Assembly (NCBI GenBank): GCA_948099385.1
Contig: CANUEZ040000116.1
Coordinates: forward strand, 10,608,001 to 10,672,000
Reading direction: 5' to 3'
DNA from: Fasciola hepatica
Taxonomy: Eukaryota > Platyhelminthes > Trematoda > Plagiorchiida > Fasciolidae
DNA length: 64,000 bases
Position numbers and translations under genes: made by a program. The notes beneath the pieces were generated by a model. That model was not told where the DNA came from. It saw only the letters and a list, made by a program, of their open reading frames with translations, and did no database searches. Position 1 is the first letter of the stretch, and each line of letters begins with the position of its first letter. This document shows, in pieces, positions 41,058-54,190 of the stretch.

Positions 41058-44000
41058 TTTTAACAGAAAAGGGCTTTGATGAGCTACATTTTGGCCTAGA
41101 GTTAGTCTCAGTAAGTGTCATTCCTATGGGAAGCTCTTATGTTCACGAATATGTGGGCTACTTTGGTTGGTGGTTCATGAACAAAACACCGTCGAATATC
41201 ACTATTTGAATGGCGGTACCAAAATACTTTACGGTACACCTGGTTATGACTTACGGTTGAGGCTCTGGGATTTAAAATAAGGATAACGTTTAATAAAATG
41301 TCAAGTTTTGCAAGCTATTATACGACGTGTTTATAAGCAAAATGAAAGTTTCAGTCAAATTTTACGACTCAGAAAGATAGTAAAAGCCCCGTTTAAATTC
41401 GAAAATGTTCGACCAGTTTGTTTTCATGCCTAAAACTTACAAAGTCGCTGAATGAAATGATAAGTCAGTTCAAAAGACACATTTTCAAGTCTTATAGAAC
41501 CCTGGTGGATTTCAGAAAACGACCGTTACCAGAACGTGGAAAAGCAGTTAGCGGCAGCTGAACATGCTAAATATGTTTTAGTTGCATTTTGCTTAGTGAA
41601 TACTTGCTTGAAACAGAAGGAGGTTTGTATTGAAAGAGATTCCAGGGCACGCAGGATGACTCTCTTGTGGGTTTGTATCCAGATTAGGGGTAACGTCAAG
41701 AATTGTGGATTGTTTAACTGGCAGAAGAACCTCTTGTCTGTAAAGCAGGTGCGAGACAATCACGGATATTCCAAATCTAAACAAAACTTTGCCACTGCAC
41801 AACGAAACTACAAAACCATGGAAATGTTGGGGTAAACACGACCACATTTCCAAGGAAATGAATGAAAACAAAAGAACTTCTATGTTGAAACATTCTGATA
41901 AGTGCGAAAATGATTGAAAACTTTAGAAAGACAGTTGATTCATTCTTATAATGACCAACGAGCGACATTCAGGAAGGAATAAGTAAAACGAATCTACATT
42001 CAAGTAAAGTACAAAAACGTTTAAACCAAAAACACCCTGTATCATTACCACTTCAACAACATTCTTAACTTTTTATTCTGTACTGAAGGTCTGACAGCAC
42101 AAAAAGTATGGTCCCCGGTTTTTCAAATGCTTTTGAAAAATGCAGTCAAATCTACAGTACGGGTAAATGTGGACTATGCTGTTATTTTATTAATGGTTCC
42201 GAGCAAAGAACATCAGAAATTAGCACCCAAAATATAACTCAACCATTAGTTGCTTTGTACACCCAGATTTGATTTTAACTGATTTAGCTGAAAAACGTTT
42301 TTGGCCTCGACTGCTAGTATGTGCCGTCTTTGCATGGATTCAAGTCCGTCAAGGCTGTCACCACTTACCAAAACAAATCAACCGAACAAAAGGCATACTT
42401 TTACAAACTGAGCTTCTGAAACAACCGGCGATGACCACACAGCAATCCTGGTGGAATTCAAACCCTCTTATGATGGGTCTAAATCCTTCGGTCATCGCCG
42501 GTTGCCTAGTTTAATTAGCTTCCCCTAACTGACCGCAATTCAATTCCTGAAATAACTTGCCATTTTATGTGGTAAAAATGAAGTAAGTTTGAGAATGGAA
42601 ACAATAATAAAATATATGCGTATCCAGTTTCCTAAAACCGGTTTATGCCAGTGCGGTTCCGAAAAACATGTTGACCGACAAAATTAACTGAATAAATCAC
42701 TTAGACAAATGGACGACTTATCAGGTTTTCTTTAATTATTTTTAAAGTATAAACATGTGGGAGTTGCTGAATTTAAATCCAAAGTTTATAATTTATTTCC
42801 TGACTGGAAAGATAACTGGTGGCTTACTTTATTCTGGGTTTAGATTACACGGCCAGGACAGACAAGCTTCAAAACTTGAATCCAGCATTTGAAATGTAAA
42901 ATAAACTATATTAGGGAAACGGGTGGTAAATGATTTATTAACGTCCTGCTTCCCTGGTTACAGGAATTTTCAGTAAAACAAGCGACTGCATGATATTCTC
43001 GTAGAAGTTTTTGTTTGTGATTGTATGAATATGAACACCAAGTAAACCAAAGATAGGCATGTCTGGAGAACACTACACAAGCTTAGTTTGCTTGCACAGA
43101 CTTGTCAGTGGGGCAAGGTGCACTTGAACTTTTGGCAATGGTTTTTAAGTCCAGCCGAATTTTTTAGTTTTGTTTCGTACACTTAAAAGCCAAAATTATG
43201 CCAGAAATCTTTTCAAATAGATTTGATGGTTATTTTATTGATTTTTCCCGATGCTGCTGCCAACAATAATTATGGACTCGGTGGCAGTTCATTACAGGGC
43301 GTCTTGAATCACTCCTCAAATGAAAAATAAGGTTTTCTAAACAACGCGTCTTGGGCGTATGGTTACTTAAAACCCACGAGTGTATTTCAACCGTGGCTTG
43401 CAGAAACTAGGGAAGAGCTTTAAATTCAGTTTTTGATACATACGTGCCATTGTTACACACCGAAGTGGGGAACACTGAAAGGCTTCAACGATGAGCACTG
43501 AGTACGGGGTCAGACACGTGTAAACATCTGACAGTGTGAACTGTTTGATACATACTACCGACTGATCAATGTCTGATGCTTCAGTAACAATGCGATAAGA
43601 TGCAAGTTTTGCTACTACGCGGAAATTTCCTAAATAATCATTTTCGAGAGGCAGACGAAGATAAACGAAACTTGAACGGGTTGGTAACGAAATTCAAAAT
43701 TGGCAAGCGAGCTCGTTTTTGGTATTCTTATTCTCTGGTTCCTGTCCGCAAATTTAGGAATATTGGTAAAAGAGTCGAACTACGGTTAGTCAGCAAATGT
43801 TGTGGGTGCTGCCTGAATCAAAAACTTTGGGAAGTTCTATCATTTGGGATTTGAAAAAGTTTAGAGAACAAAAAGAAGGCGTATAAAAGGGATTACCTTA
43901 TTTCTGTTACGAATAAATGTCCAAAATTCTGCCCTTTCTTGAATGAAATCGGGTTATACGAGTTCAGAATTACTTGTCGAATTGCTTCTACAGTTATTGT

Positions 44001-45167
44001 TTTACACAAAAATATTCAGAAGCATTTGAGCCCATCGACTATGTTTGCAATCAAACCGACTGCGCAAAGTGTGCGGTTATGCTTATTTGTTTTGTTCGGT
44101 ATGTCAAACACGAAAGGTTAGTTTTCTTAAGGAAGTTTGCGGGAGTTGTCAAGAACTAAAGACCAGAAATGTATAAAATAGGTTACTATTGTCAAAGAGC
44201 AATAAAGGTATAGGCCACTTTTAAAAATAATATTAACCCCTGATGTTAAACTAGATATATTCAATATAAGTTTTGTCAGTCGCCAATCGGGTGTCTCCCA
44301 GATAGATCAAACTTATTAACTGGAAATACTCGTGGAAATGTTTGATCACAATACTAAACGCTACTAACTTGATTGCGCAGTAATAAAACATTTGTTGTCA
44401 GATGAAACTGTGCCAGATTGGAGTGCCCAAAAGAATAGGAAAGTAAGTTACGTGACTGAGTAATTTCGGGATTTTTTGCGATTGCACTCCTTATATGTAC
44501 CAAGTCTTTATTAGAAAAAGTTTGTGTTAAAATCAACGTTACAATCTCTTGTCTTCGGAAATACCATGACTTTACGCGGTTTTCACCTTTATTTCTGATA
44601 TTCAGGGTTTTCTGACTTTTCAAATTACGTTTCATAAAAGAGAAGCAGCAGACATGCATTTTGTCCGCACTACAAAAAAAGAAAAACTGAGAAGCTGTTT
44701 CCTTTTGTTTGCTGCGTCTTTTTTTTGACTTAGCTACGCATTTTCTTCCGTGCGCTCATGACAAATTCAATGATGGAGAATGTTACAACTTTGTTTAAAT
44801 TGACATTTCAAATCTATTACCGAAACAAATCCAGATTACCTGGATTATTCTAGATAGATAAGAATGCAGAATGAATGAGTGCAGTTCCTTCGACCAGCGA
44901 GGTGATATCCCGAACTTTGTTTCCCTCAAAATTATTCCCTCTTGCTAGCTCTCTGGAAAATAAAATACTTCCCGGGGGTGCTAAAGGACCGGCAACAGAA
45001 TGATTGTTTCCATTTCTCTGTCACAAAAATTGAATGTCTTAAGCGTAGGGGAAAATTCATATAATACATTTATTAGTTGTCAATTTCAAATAACATAGAA
45101 AAAGTTGAAAGATGAAGAGTATTTTCTTGCATTTCCTTGACAATTTTCCGGCAAAGAGCAGTAAACC

Positions 45168-45170
<3 letters not shown>
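41058..45170. other. Unassigned AT-rich region
   Basis: Frames such as 41536-41835 (99 codons) and 43600-43854 (84 codons) show no family motif I recognise, and base composition is like the noncoding surroundings. The only structured site seen is the short inverted repeat at 42422-42504. Confidence 0.45.
42422..42504. repeat. Short perfect inverted repeat (15-bp arms)
   Basis: CAACCGGCGATGACC at 42422-42436 is the exact reverse complement of 42490-42504, with a 53-bp loop. Possibly a foldback remnant or hairpin; function unknown. Confidence 0.7.

Positions 45171-45235
<65 letters not shown>
45171..45235. repeat. (AT)n microsatellite
   Basis: About 32 AT units without interruption. Confidence 0.97.
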
Positions 45236-45236
<1 letters not shown>

Positions 45237-45499
45237 CCACCGCCTTAAGAACAATCTTGGTGCTCAAGCAACAAAGTTAATAGAAGTAATATAACAACTG
45301 GAAGGGTATGGTACAGCAAGATCAGAGAGAGCGGCTTATGAATGAAAGAAACAACTTTTATTTTTACCCTGAAAGTTTTGATTCTTTTTGTTGCTTATTT
45401 TGCGTTCAAGGGGGACGGACGTACAACATATAATCCATGCAGCATTTGCACCACTGATTTCTATTCTCAAACATATCCGTCAATGCCTCTAACCAAAGG

Positions 45500-46690
45500 C
45501 AACTCCTACCCATTGGGCCCCCACCAGGAAGGTAGGAAGCATCGATAAAAGCCAATGCCGACGGTATCTCCTTCATACCCATAGCTCAACTTAAGGCCTG
45601 ATCTCCATGTCGCTTCTTCTAGCCGTGCCCATCAACTAAGAAGAAGAAGACAGTGGGCAGGCATTCGCAATTCTTGTCCAGGCCATCGAAGGCAGTGAAG
45701 AGCGATCAATTCAGCCAGAGAGCGACTATCCATACCTAACACATGGTGACTAACTTCTTCTTCCCTTAATCAACGTAGCAGTGAGCAATGCTTTTGGCCC
45801 ATCAGTGGTCAAACACGGTAAGCCCCTGACCATCTTCAAGACAGGGTCCGGGTCTCTTAACCACAAAGGAAAATGCTACGCGCCATGCTGCTGTGTATTT
45901 GTCCCCTAGGGGAGAGCCAGGTGTCAATGTGGCACCACAGGTGTTGCAGGGTGACAAAAGCAAATCAAGCTCTCAACTACCTCCAGCTGATCACGACTAA
46001 GAATGAGTGCAGTCACAGGATCCTACCAGTCTTTTGAAAGCATCTCGCACTAGGAAGGCGCAAAGTAAATAACATATCTGCACCACTGAATCATAAAGTG
46101 GTCCAGAACGTGTTGAACTGCCTGTCATCGGCTCATTCTAAGTCAGTAGCTGCCTTCCATAGACACAGTTCAATTACCCTGCTCAGTAGGCCAGACAAGT
46201 TATTCCGCAGATAAACGAAAGAAAAATGAAGATGCAGGCCTACGTTGAGGTAGTCCTTTTGGCGACGGGAAAGGCTGGTGAAAGCTAACCGTAGACTCTA
46301 ACCCAACCTGAGGTTTGGCTGTATAACTCTTAGAATCGATAAGTACTTTTGAGGCAATCCATTTCTCAAGAAACATATTACCAACGCAAACGTCTAGAAG
46401 TACAATGGTCGTTGGTGTCGGGAAGGTATAGCAGTGTTCTAATAACTGTCGGAAGGAATATATGATAGATGCATCTGTGACTAGCTTGAACTCCAGCTTG
46501 TTTTCCCGGGTCCGTTCATCACCTGTCTGGCACAACCTACGAGATATTACAGACGCTATCACCTTCGGCTATATTGAGGTGGGGCTTATGCCCGTATGGT
46601 TAGCCGAGTCACTATGCCAGCCTTTCTCGAAGATAGGAAACGTCGGGAGCCTTATACGTTCACCATCAACAAAATGATTATTCTTCCTCC
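45500..46690 (-). pseudogene. RTE-like LINE reverse transcriptase fragment, heavily decayed
   Basis: Minus-strand fragments in family order: LPTFPIFEKGWHS and HTGISPTSI near 46660-46570, then SVISRRLCQTGDERTRENKL near 46555-46490, SFRQLLEHCYTF near 46460, a degraded palm (IVLLDV near 46410), then FHQPFPSPKGLPQRRP near 46280, FAPS and QLEVVES pieces near 46050-45990, and a C-terminal HCLRWPGQELRMPAHC near 45690-45640 ending in LPSWWGPNG near 45515. Many stops and frame changes; a coding remnant is open at 46200-46562. The order and spacing match RTE-clade (SR2-type) elements. No endonuclease part was seen. Confidence 0.75.
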
Positions 46691-47029
46691 TCTGCTTTGT
46701 GGGAAGTCCGCACAAAAGGGAAGGGGGCAAGAAGACGAATAATTTCCAGTTCGTGTCTAAGAGCTCTTGAGTATTGTTTCAAAAGCTCGAGGGAAATTGT
46801 GGATGGAAGAATAATACGGGAAGAACTCACTGAGGAAAAAATCTGGAAAAAAGTTTTGGTGATGTTCGAAACTGCTTGAGTTTTGCTATTTGAAAAGATA
46901 GGTGTCGCAGTTTGCTGACACAGTACTGAAAGTTTTTAGGCTGACATCCGGATAATGGACAGAACTACCTTTGGGTGAGGGTTAGGAATTCAGTATGACA
47001 GGATCCGTAGGGAAAGGGGAGCGGTAAGG

Positions 47030-47860
47030 GCTGGAAACAAATTCAAGGCATTTAGATGGATTCAGTTTTAGACCCAACTAGGAACAGAAACATTCTATTC
47101 GAAGCAGGTTTTCATCGATCTACTTGAAATCCGAGTATCTGAGACTGGCTTGACAAAGGACACGTTCATCAGAATATCCAATTACGTTGGATGGAGAAGA
47201 AACCGGAAGATGGCTAATATAAGTCAAAAACAGAAAAGGGAATAGCACCGTAACCTGGAGTATAAAGGAATGGTTAAAAAGTGGTTTAGAAATGTTTGGC
47301 GCGATGTTGGTTTGCTGAATCCGGTTGTGGGAATTACTCGATATCCAGGAAAGTTGCGCGTGACAACAAAAAGTTTCAAGCTTCTGGAGAAGACGAGGTG
47401 GGGTACGGAATCAAATTCTGGAGGGTAATCAAGGATTACGCAGCGGACGGGTCGCCTGGAGTTATCTAAGAATTTAGTGATAGAGCAGACTAAGCAGGCT
47501 ACATTATCCAGAGTGAGTCTCTTGGGGTTACAAGCAAACCGAAAATTTCCAGGTGGCACATTCAGATGTATTTGAAGACGAAGGAATATAGCGTTTTCGG
47601 GAACTCACATGGTGGCAGACTTGAGATCAATGGGGCAAAGCCGTTTGTCTCCACCGGAGGCGTTGATGCCCTTATTAATTGGAATGATGGTAACTTGACG
47701 CCACAGACCAGGGATCGAAAATTTGGACAGAGACTAATTTGTCAAAGTAGTGGTCGGTGTGGCGAGTTCAACAGTACAATACCGCTGGCGGAAGAACATC
47801 AGGATCAGCAGCGGACGATTTTTTCGGACGTGGCATAACAGCTTCATAAAAAGAGGAGCC
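47030..47860 (-). pseudogene. CR1-like LINE reverse transcriptase fragment
   Basis: On the minus strand: DPDVLPPAVLYC near 47790, PGLWRQVTIIPINKGINAS near 47700, PIDLKSA near 47640, then the open piece 47559-47224 with TLDNVACLVCSITKFLDNSR and RCVILDYPPEFDSVPH (palm motif A, Asp retained), followed by degraded sequence (GYGAIPF near 47245, corresponding to the usual Gln-Gly-Ala region). Broken by stops and shifts. It could belong to the same family as the endonuclease fragment at 30476-31511. Confidence 0.75.
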
Positions 47861-49289
47861 CTTTACACTTTTGTGATGATAATGCTTCTGGAGCGAGAAA
47901 ATGCAGATAAACACTGAATAGGAAGACAACCAGTACCGTTCGCAGGGTATTCGAAAACAGTGTTAGACATGCCACTCCGTGCTGAGTTGACGTAATTGAC
48001 CACTCCACGTCTATATCTTTTGTTCTTCTGAACCCAATCTTAACAATCGCACTAGGATTCGTCCATATAACTCAGAGAGTAATCAACAGTTCTATCTAGC
48101 TAAGATTCTTAAAAAAATAACGCACGTGTATAGACCTGAATTCGTCTCCGCAGAATGCTCATTAAAATAGACGGCACTGATAATCCGGCTGGAGTAACAG
48201 AGGTAAACGCGACTTGTCAACCAGCAAGTTTTTCTGTTCTTAGTTCAGTTTTGTTTTATAGTAGCCATAGACAAAGAAAATTTATTGGTCGAACGCAAAA
48301 TTACTTTTAGTATCCTAAAACTGCAATCGAGGAAAAGAACGGCTCGTAACCATGCCAACTAAGTAGGGTAATAATAAATCCGCTATGTTAAGAGCAGGAC
48401 AAAAACGTGGCACAGCCAATCGAAGAGCGTGCCACACGGTTCTTACGTCCCATTTAGATCATGTCACGTTTGCCCTTGTTTTCCATTGGTCGTCACTCCT
48501 CTGTATCCACCTTAGTCACTTACGTTGAGAATATAGATTGACCCTTAAGATGTGGTGATTCTGCTTGCTGTTTGCTTGTGCATTCAATTATGCATCCAAC
48601 ATTTTGGCATCACGCGACTACCGAAACTGTACAGCGGATTCAAATATACATCGCCTTACGCCCTACTGGTACGATTCAGCAGTACGTCCTTCGAAAAGTT
48701 CTGGGATGTAATGGGAAACTACATTCACCAATTACTTGGATTTACTACCACTGGCAACAAAATACACCGAAAGCAAATAAAATCAAAATATGTGCTTCAA
48801 ATTCCCAGCAATGAGGGCCAGCAAAATTTCAGTGCCTTAGATCTATAGTCCCATAATTCAGTGCCTGAAGCCTTGGACATCTTGGACAAATCGTGGGGAT
48901 CATACGCACGTTTTCTGCCGTTCAATTGGGAATTTTGCCTTTTGAAACAAGACCTTACCGAAGACTTCATGCATCGTCTTCTCTAACGTATGCTTTCATG
49001 CGGACATGCTACTGTTCCAGAGTAAAAGTGGAGATGCCTCGCTCATCCAGCGGGTGATTTCCGAGGTGACCGGCAATCACATAATGGGATGCCTGGTGAC
49101 TGAGAAACTTACAAAATTAAGGTGGGACGGGGCAGTGGAGATTGCTGGAACCGTAATATTCGCGACAGAGTAATGGAGAACACCGACAACCACTGTGATT
49201 TCGTGTGACTTTTCTCAGGTTTCGAGATAGTTCGCTAACGCAGAAGTCACATAGAAGTGTTTTCGTTATAGAAGTCTGCGACACTAAGT
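47861..49289. other. Unassigned region, possibly decayed Gypsy 5' part
   Basis: Overlapping open frames at 48552-48848 and 48572-48814 are not recognised. The position just upstream of a Gag-like zinc knuckle suggests a decayed Gag, but no motif supports it. Confidence 0.3.
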
Positions 49290-50799
49290 CAACTGTGTGG
49301 CACGTCCAGCCAGCAATGTAGGATTCAAAACCTGTGGTAATCGTGAGCATTACGCCCCTCGTTGTCATTCTCGTAGAGTTTCACATCTGAATTCATCTGA
49401 TGCTGACTCTGATTCATCTGTGCCATCTATTGAGAACGTTTATTCAGTTATACGTGTACAAGGTAGTCCAATTTTTCAGAACCTGTGCTGCTGTCATCTA
49501 ACATTCGTTCAGTGACTTCTGCTGTAAATTGTCGAAAGACAGTTTTTGAAATGGAATTGGATTCAGTTTATCTTATGACCATAGCAATTTCAAGATTTAC
49601 TGATGAACAACTAAGTTACCTTTCTCCATACTCATCTTCACAAAAGTCTGATGGCTATATTAATTCCATGATGGAAATTAGTGGTTATGTCATTGCAACG
49701 CTTCAGGCTGTACACAGCTCCTGCTATGTAGCCGTTTATGTTTCTGCTGTCGATAACCGTCCCCATGGGCCAAAAGCCTATAGTTACTTTGAACAGTTCA
49801 CGTTCTGTATCTCTTAGGAACATTCTTTCAATCAACACTAAAATATCAAGTCCACATTATCCTGCAAAGTTGTGTGTTTATTGAGAGAATTCCCTCCGCT
49901 TCACACTAAATTCACTTGGAGCCAAATGCAGTGCCAGTGGCTATCAGTCAACCACGACCCATGCCACCAGTGCGATGGCAGGCCATATCTTCCACTTTGC
50001 TGCGAAAGCTAGCAAGTGATTTGATCAAGCTTATTGATTCTTCGGAATGGTTCACCCTATGGTCACAGTCCTGAAGAAAGATGGTTCTGCCAGGATAGCT
50101 AACGATTTGCAAGCCCTTAGCAGTAAAACAATAATAGACCAGTTGGCTTTGCCATCTCCTGCTGAATTATCTGTTCAGCTGACTGGTGCGCGCGTTTCTT
50201 CTAAGCTCAACTTGCGAAGAACGTTCTTCCACATGTCTCTGACTCCAGACTTACGACCACTCAACGACCTATTCACAATGAACGGATTGTTTTAATACAG
50301 AGTATTACCAATGGGTTCACATTAGACCCTTGCTGCTTGGCAGAAACTTGTTGTTCACTCCCTATCCAACCTATCAGGTCAGGTAGTGCACATGGATGAC
50401 GTGTGTTTCAGCATGCAGCTGAAAAGCACTAAGTAAGGAATCATGCAGCTCTAAGGTATATGAATGACCTGAACTTGCTCTTAAATGTTGATAGAAGCTA
50501 ATTACCGAAGCACTATAAAACTCTTGAGCCCCATTATCACCGGGGAAGTTAATGAAACGAGCACATTGAACGCACGAGCGAACACTCAAGCACATCGTCC
50601 ACAGAAAGCCACAGAAATGACGCATTTTCTGAGAACGTTTTCCTAATACTTCAGATATTTAGTGAACTTTTTAGCCTTTGTAGAGCCGCTGAGGCAGTTA
50701 CCAATAGGAAGATGTGAGTTTGCATGGGGTTTATCACAACTTAACCTCAAACCTTAACGGTCATCTGTCCTGTATATTAATGCAAGCCAGTAAACAGAC
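49290..50799 (+). pseudogene. Ty3/Gypsy remnant, Gag knuckle to RT
   Basis: TCGNREHYAPRCHSR near 49332 is a Gag Cys/His knuckle whose first Cys is displaced by a frameshift. A possible protease trace follows near 49540. QPRPMPPVRWQAI near 49948 and the frame 50047-50295 give the RT start (HPMVTVLKKDGSARIANDLQ and SKLNLRRTFFHMSL), then HMDDVCFS near 50388 at the catalytic site, and a thumb-like NFLAFVEPLRQLPI near 50670. Stops and shifts are frequent. It resembles the flatworm Gypsy group typified by CsRn1, on pattern only. Confidence 0.8.
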
Positions 50800-52904
50800 T
50801 TGCCAGAAGAGAGTTTCCATTCATTTGACCAGAAGCGTTGTTCTTGCCGAACACGGGGACATGTAAGGTCTCCGTTTGAAGAAGATGATCACCGATCAGA
50901 AAAGAAAAGATCAAGACGACATTTGGATGTCGTTAATTCCCTAGATTCAAATGAACCAGTACGTCAGAGTGGATCAGAAAAGTCACCGTCAATTAAAGAA
51001 ACCAATGAATTGGGGGCAAAACTAGGTCTGGCTCCCTTAGAAACAGAAGATACACGCTCTTATGAAGATTGGATTGTAGATAACCAGTCAGAGAATTACA
51101 GTCATGCTCTTGAAAATGATTTGAAGAAAGCACGTGAAACAGACGGTATCAGAGAGCGTCTATCGGTTGAGAAGGAAAAGCGAAATCTGCACGAAAAGTA
51201 CGCTGATACCCGATTGTACGAACCTGAAGAGAAAAATGTTCCAGTAATGTCGTGGGTGGAGAAACTTCGCGAAAGAGAACGCATGTAAAAGCAAGCACAG
51301 GAACAAGCCAAATTATTGGCCGAAATGGACGAGCAATTCGAAGTTTCCTGAATGTGTGAGTCAACGCATCAGGATCAGTAGAATAATACCTATCGACCGG
51401 AAGACCCAACCGGACTCAGAGTTGAGCACAAAGTGGATAATTTTAGTGAGGGAAAGTCGGTGATACTCACTCTGAAGGATAAAGCAATACTATATCAGGA
51501 TGATTCGGAAGTGTTGATAAACGTGAGTCTGACAGATGATGAGAAAGCTGAAATCAAACGGGAAAATCTCCGTAAAACTTCCGGATTGACCGGGACTGCA
51601 GATCAGGAAGACGGAGATGTGCCCCTTGGTTTGTGTCAAAAAGAAATTCTCAGCAAGTATGACAGTGAAGTTAAGGGAGCACGGAAAGATGAATTCACTT
51701 CAGGGAAACCGGAGTAAACAGCCCAGAAGCAGAAAGATTGCTTCGTCAACTTCAAGGAGAACTGCGAGTTGGAAAGCAATCTTCGCCGGATACGGAACTT
51801 CGAGTGGCATTTGAGTAATATACGGAAAAAGAACTCAAAACCGGACGACCTAGTTCCGGAAGACAAAATTCAACCGTCTGTTCCCACCACCGATCTGGGA
51901 AGTCGAGCATCTCGTGAAAATCCTAACGTCTCAGACGTACAATCCAGAACGGTGGACCCCTAGTGTGCAATTACAGACCCCACACTGAGACAACCGGATT
52001 CCACCCAGGGTATGGAGGTGTTATAGGATCTATCTCATGATGATAGAGATGAGGATGATCTGCGTGGAGATATTGAGAAAAAGATTCAGCGTGTAATTCA
52101 ATCTAAGTCCACAGTTCAATTAAAACCGGAAGAAATTACCGCACAATTGCTTTTGAGCAAAGCAGACCCGGATGAATCGTCCAACAGTAACGAGACAAGT
52201 CCTATTAATCTTGCGAAGTCATCGTTCAACATGATTTTAAATTCCACTGCCAAGTTCTACAAGTCTATTGGGGCCGGATTCCAAGAATTGGTGCTTCCTG
52301 TTACTCGTCAGAATGCACTTAAACGTGAGATCTATGAGGAGGATGATACGGACAGAACTGCATTTTCCCCTCCTCCTTCTGCGTACAGCGTGGGTCGATT
52401 GAAATCGGAACTTATGTTGTCCAGCGAGTCGGATGAGGAGAAGATCGTTAATGACAAGAACCAAATGGATGCAGCCAATCGATAGCAAACTGTGGCTGAC
52501 GAAGACACATCTGGCCGTCGTCGTCCGTTTGTTGCCGAAATGGCTCGACCATCTACTTCTGACCCTTTGGACAAGCCAAACCTGACCGGTATTTTGAATG
52601 ACGAACCACGATTGGATTCCGGTTTGTGTTCAACACTCAGACTGGCCTTAAATTAGGGATATATTGAAAAAGGAAAAGAGAAGCACGTTGGCACGGGAAC
52701 CATGGTGAGTTTAACGGCGAAGCACTTTATCCAGGAAGATATACGCTACGACGATATTGATGGGAAATTTTCCAAACGCGATCGTCATGCCGGTCCGTTA
52801 TCGGAGTTTGCAGATTTGAAAAATTTCAAGCCGGACGTGAAACTGGAGTACGTGGATGAGTTAGGTTATCCGTTGAATGCGAAAGAAGCATTCCTTCAAC
52901 TGAA
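50800..52904 (+). pseudogene. SART1/SNU66-like spliceosomal protein retrocopy inside Gypsy pol
   Basis: Frame 1 carries, without introns over 2.1 kb, a protein matching SART1 (U4/U6.U5 tri-snRNP component) in order: a basic N-terminus (EKKRSRRHLD), ETNELGAKLGLAPLE near 51000, RLSVEKEKRNLHEK near 51160, WVEKLRERERM near 51255, LLAEMDEQFEVS near 51315, GLRVEHKVDNFSEGKSVILT near 51415, ILSKYD near 51646, then the C-terminal block TMVSLTAKHFIQEDIRYDD near 52700 and KPDVKLEYVDELGYPLNAKE near 52831. In-frame stops include 51286, 51349, 51379, 51715, 51961, 52483 and 52654, plus a probable frameshift region at 51700-51830. The extreme C-terminus is missing; sequence passes directly into Gypsy RNase H. 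No poly(A) tail is seen. Confidence 0.82.
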
Positions 52905-54190
52905 TCCCTTTGACGAAGCTTATCCTAATATTATTACCACTGGTATCTCTGACATTGACTTGGATTCTATACTATCGAAAATGCTAAGATGACAAGAAAG
53001 AGTCACTGCCTGAGCTTTCATAAAACTTACGAAAACTGAATCTGGATATTTCGCCCGAAAGAAATAAGCCTTTGCATGGGTTAGGGCTTAGAAAGAACGG
53101 AACTTATTTTTATTCGGCCCACCGTTCACCTTTAGGATGGATCAAGCAGCTCTAAGAACTCTACTTACCGGATGGAATACTAGTCTCAGGCCATCACACA
53201 TTCACCGATGACATGCCAAGTCAGTGAATAACAATTTTCAGATAGTCATTAGGTCCGGAGATGAAAACCAAGCCGCAGATAGACTTTCTTATTTTTCTTA
53301 ATGAATCGGAGCAATGTGAGAACATTGGAAAACAGTAATTATTGTCCCTAGAATAAAAGGAGATTTCCGCCAATACATAAGGGGACCATCAAACGGCTTC
53401 TGCAGAAAATGCAACACTCGAGTACAATAAACTGTTCCGTATAAGTGGATAGCCTCATCAGTGTAACATGACCTGCCCAATTCACCAGGCATATGTCTTG
53501 TGCCACAAGCTGTCACTTGAACAAGAATACCTCAAGCGCAGAGCGGAATTTGTGCTTGCTCAAAGTATCGTTCCAAAAACTGTCGAGTGTTTACAGGAGT
53601 CATTCTGGTAGGGCTCGTACCAAAGAGAAGACCGAGTCGTATTTCTAGTGATCTGAGTTGTCAAAATCCTTTGAAAACTTTTCCGTGACTTTGGACTAAG
53701 CCAGCTTTCAGCTGAGTTCAAACAGCCTAACTAACCAAAACAACCCATAACATATTCTGTGCAGCCTTGGTCGAAAATTGCTATCGACACCAAGAACCCG
53801 TTTATCTAAGCCCCCCCCCCCCCCATCAAAAGAAATGTCTAGTGGCTATTTGTTTTTTTTCGTAAATGGTTGAGGTACATTATTGTAAAGAGGTAACGAC
53901 GGCAATCAATTTTCGGTTGTTAAGGCACCATTTGGACGACCGGAGGAAACGGTCACTGGCAGTGGCCCTGAGTTCATATATCAAGAGTTTGAATCTCACC
54001 AGCAAAATAATAAAATCCGTCACTACTAAACAAGGCAGTACAATCCAGTGGCGAATATTATGATGGAGTACTTCAACGTGAAGCTGAAAAAATCTAGTCT
54101 CTAGATGTCGCTCAACAAAGAGCTTCCTGCAATACAAAAGGATTTGTCCAGGTGAGCCGGTGGCCAATATGTAGTTCATTCAGCTCTTCT
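52905..54190 (+). pseudogene. Ty3/Gypsy remnant, RNase H and integrase
   Basis: FDEAYPNIITTGISD near 52908 starts the RNase H region in the same frame as the upstream SART1-like sequence, followed by KLTKTESGYF near 53029 and FTFRMDQAALRTLLTG near 53122. The integrase zinc region survives as SHSGRARTKEKTESYF near 53601, and the core as FGRPEETVTGSGPEFI near 53932 with YNPVANIM near 54040; the Asp of the second catalytic motif is Gly. A 14-C run (53811-53824) interrupts it. Decayed throughout. Confidence 0.75.

Noticed and set aside
50719..53080. TTTGCATGGG pair as target-site duplication of the SART1 copy
   Set aside because: Both copies lie in Gypsy coding motifs, and the SART1 homology ends near 52904, well before the second copy.
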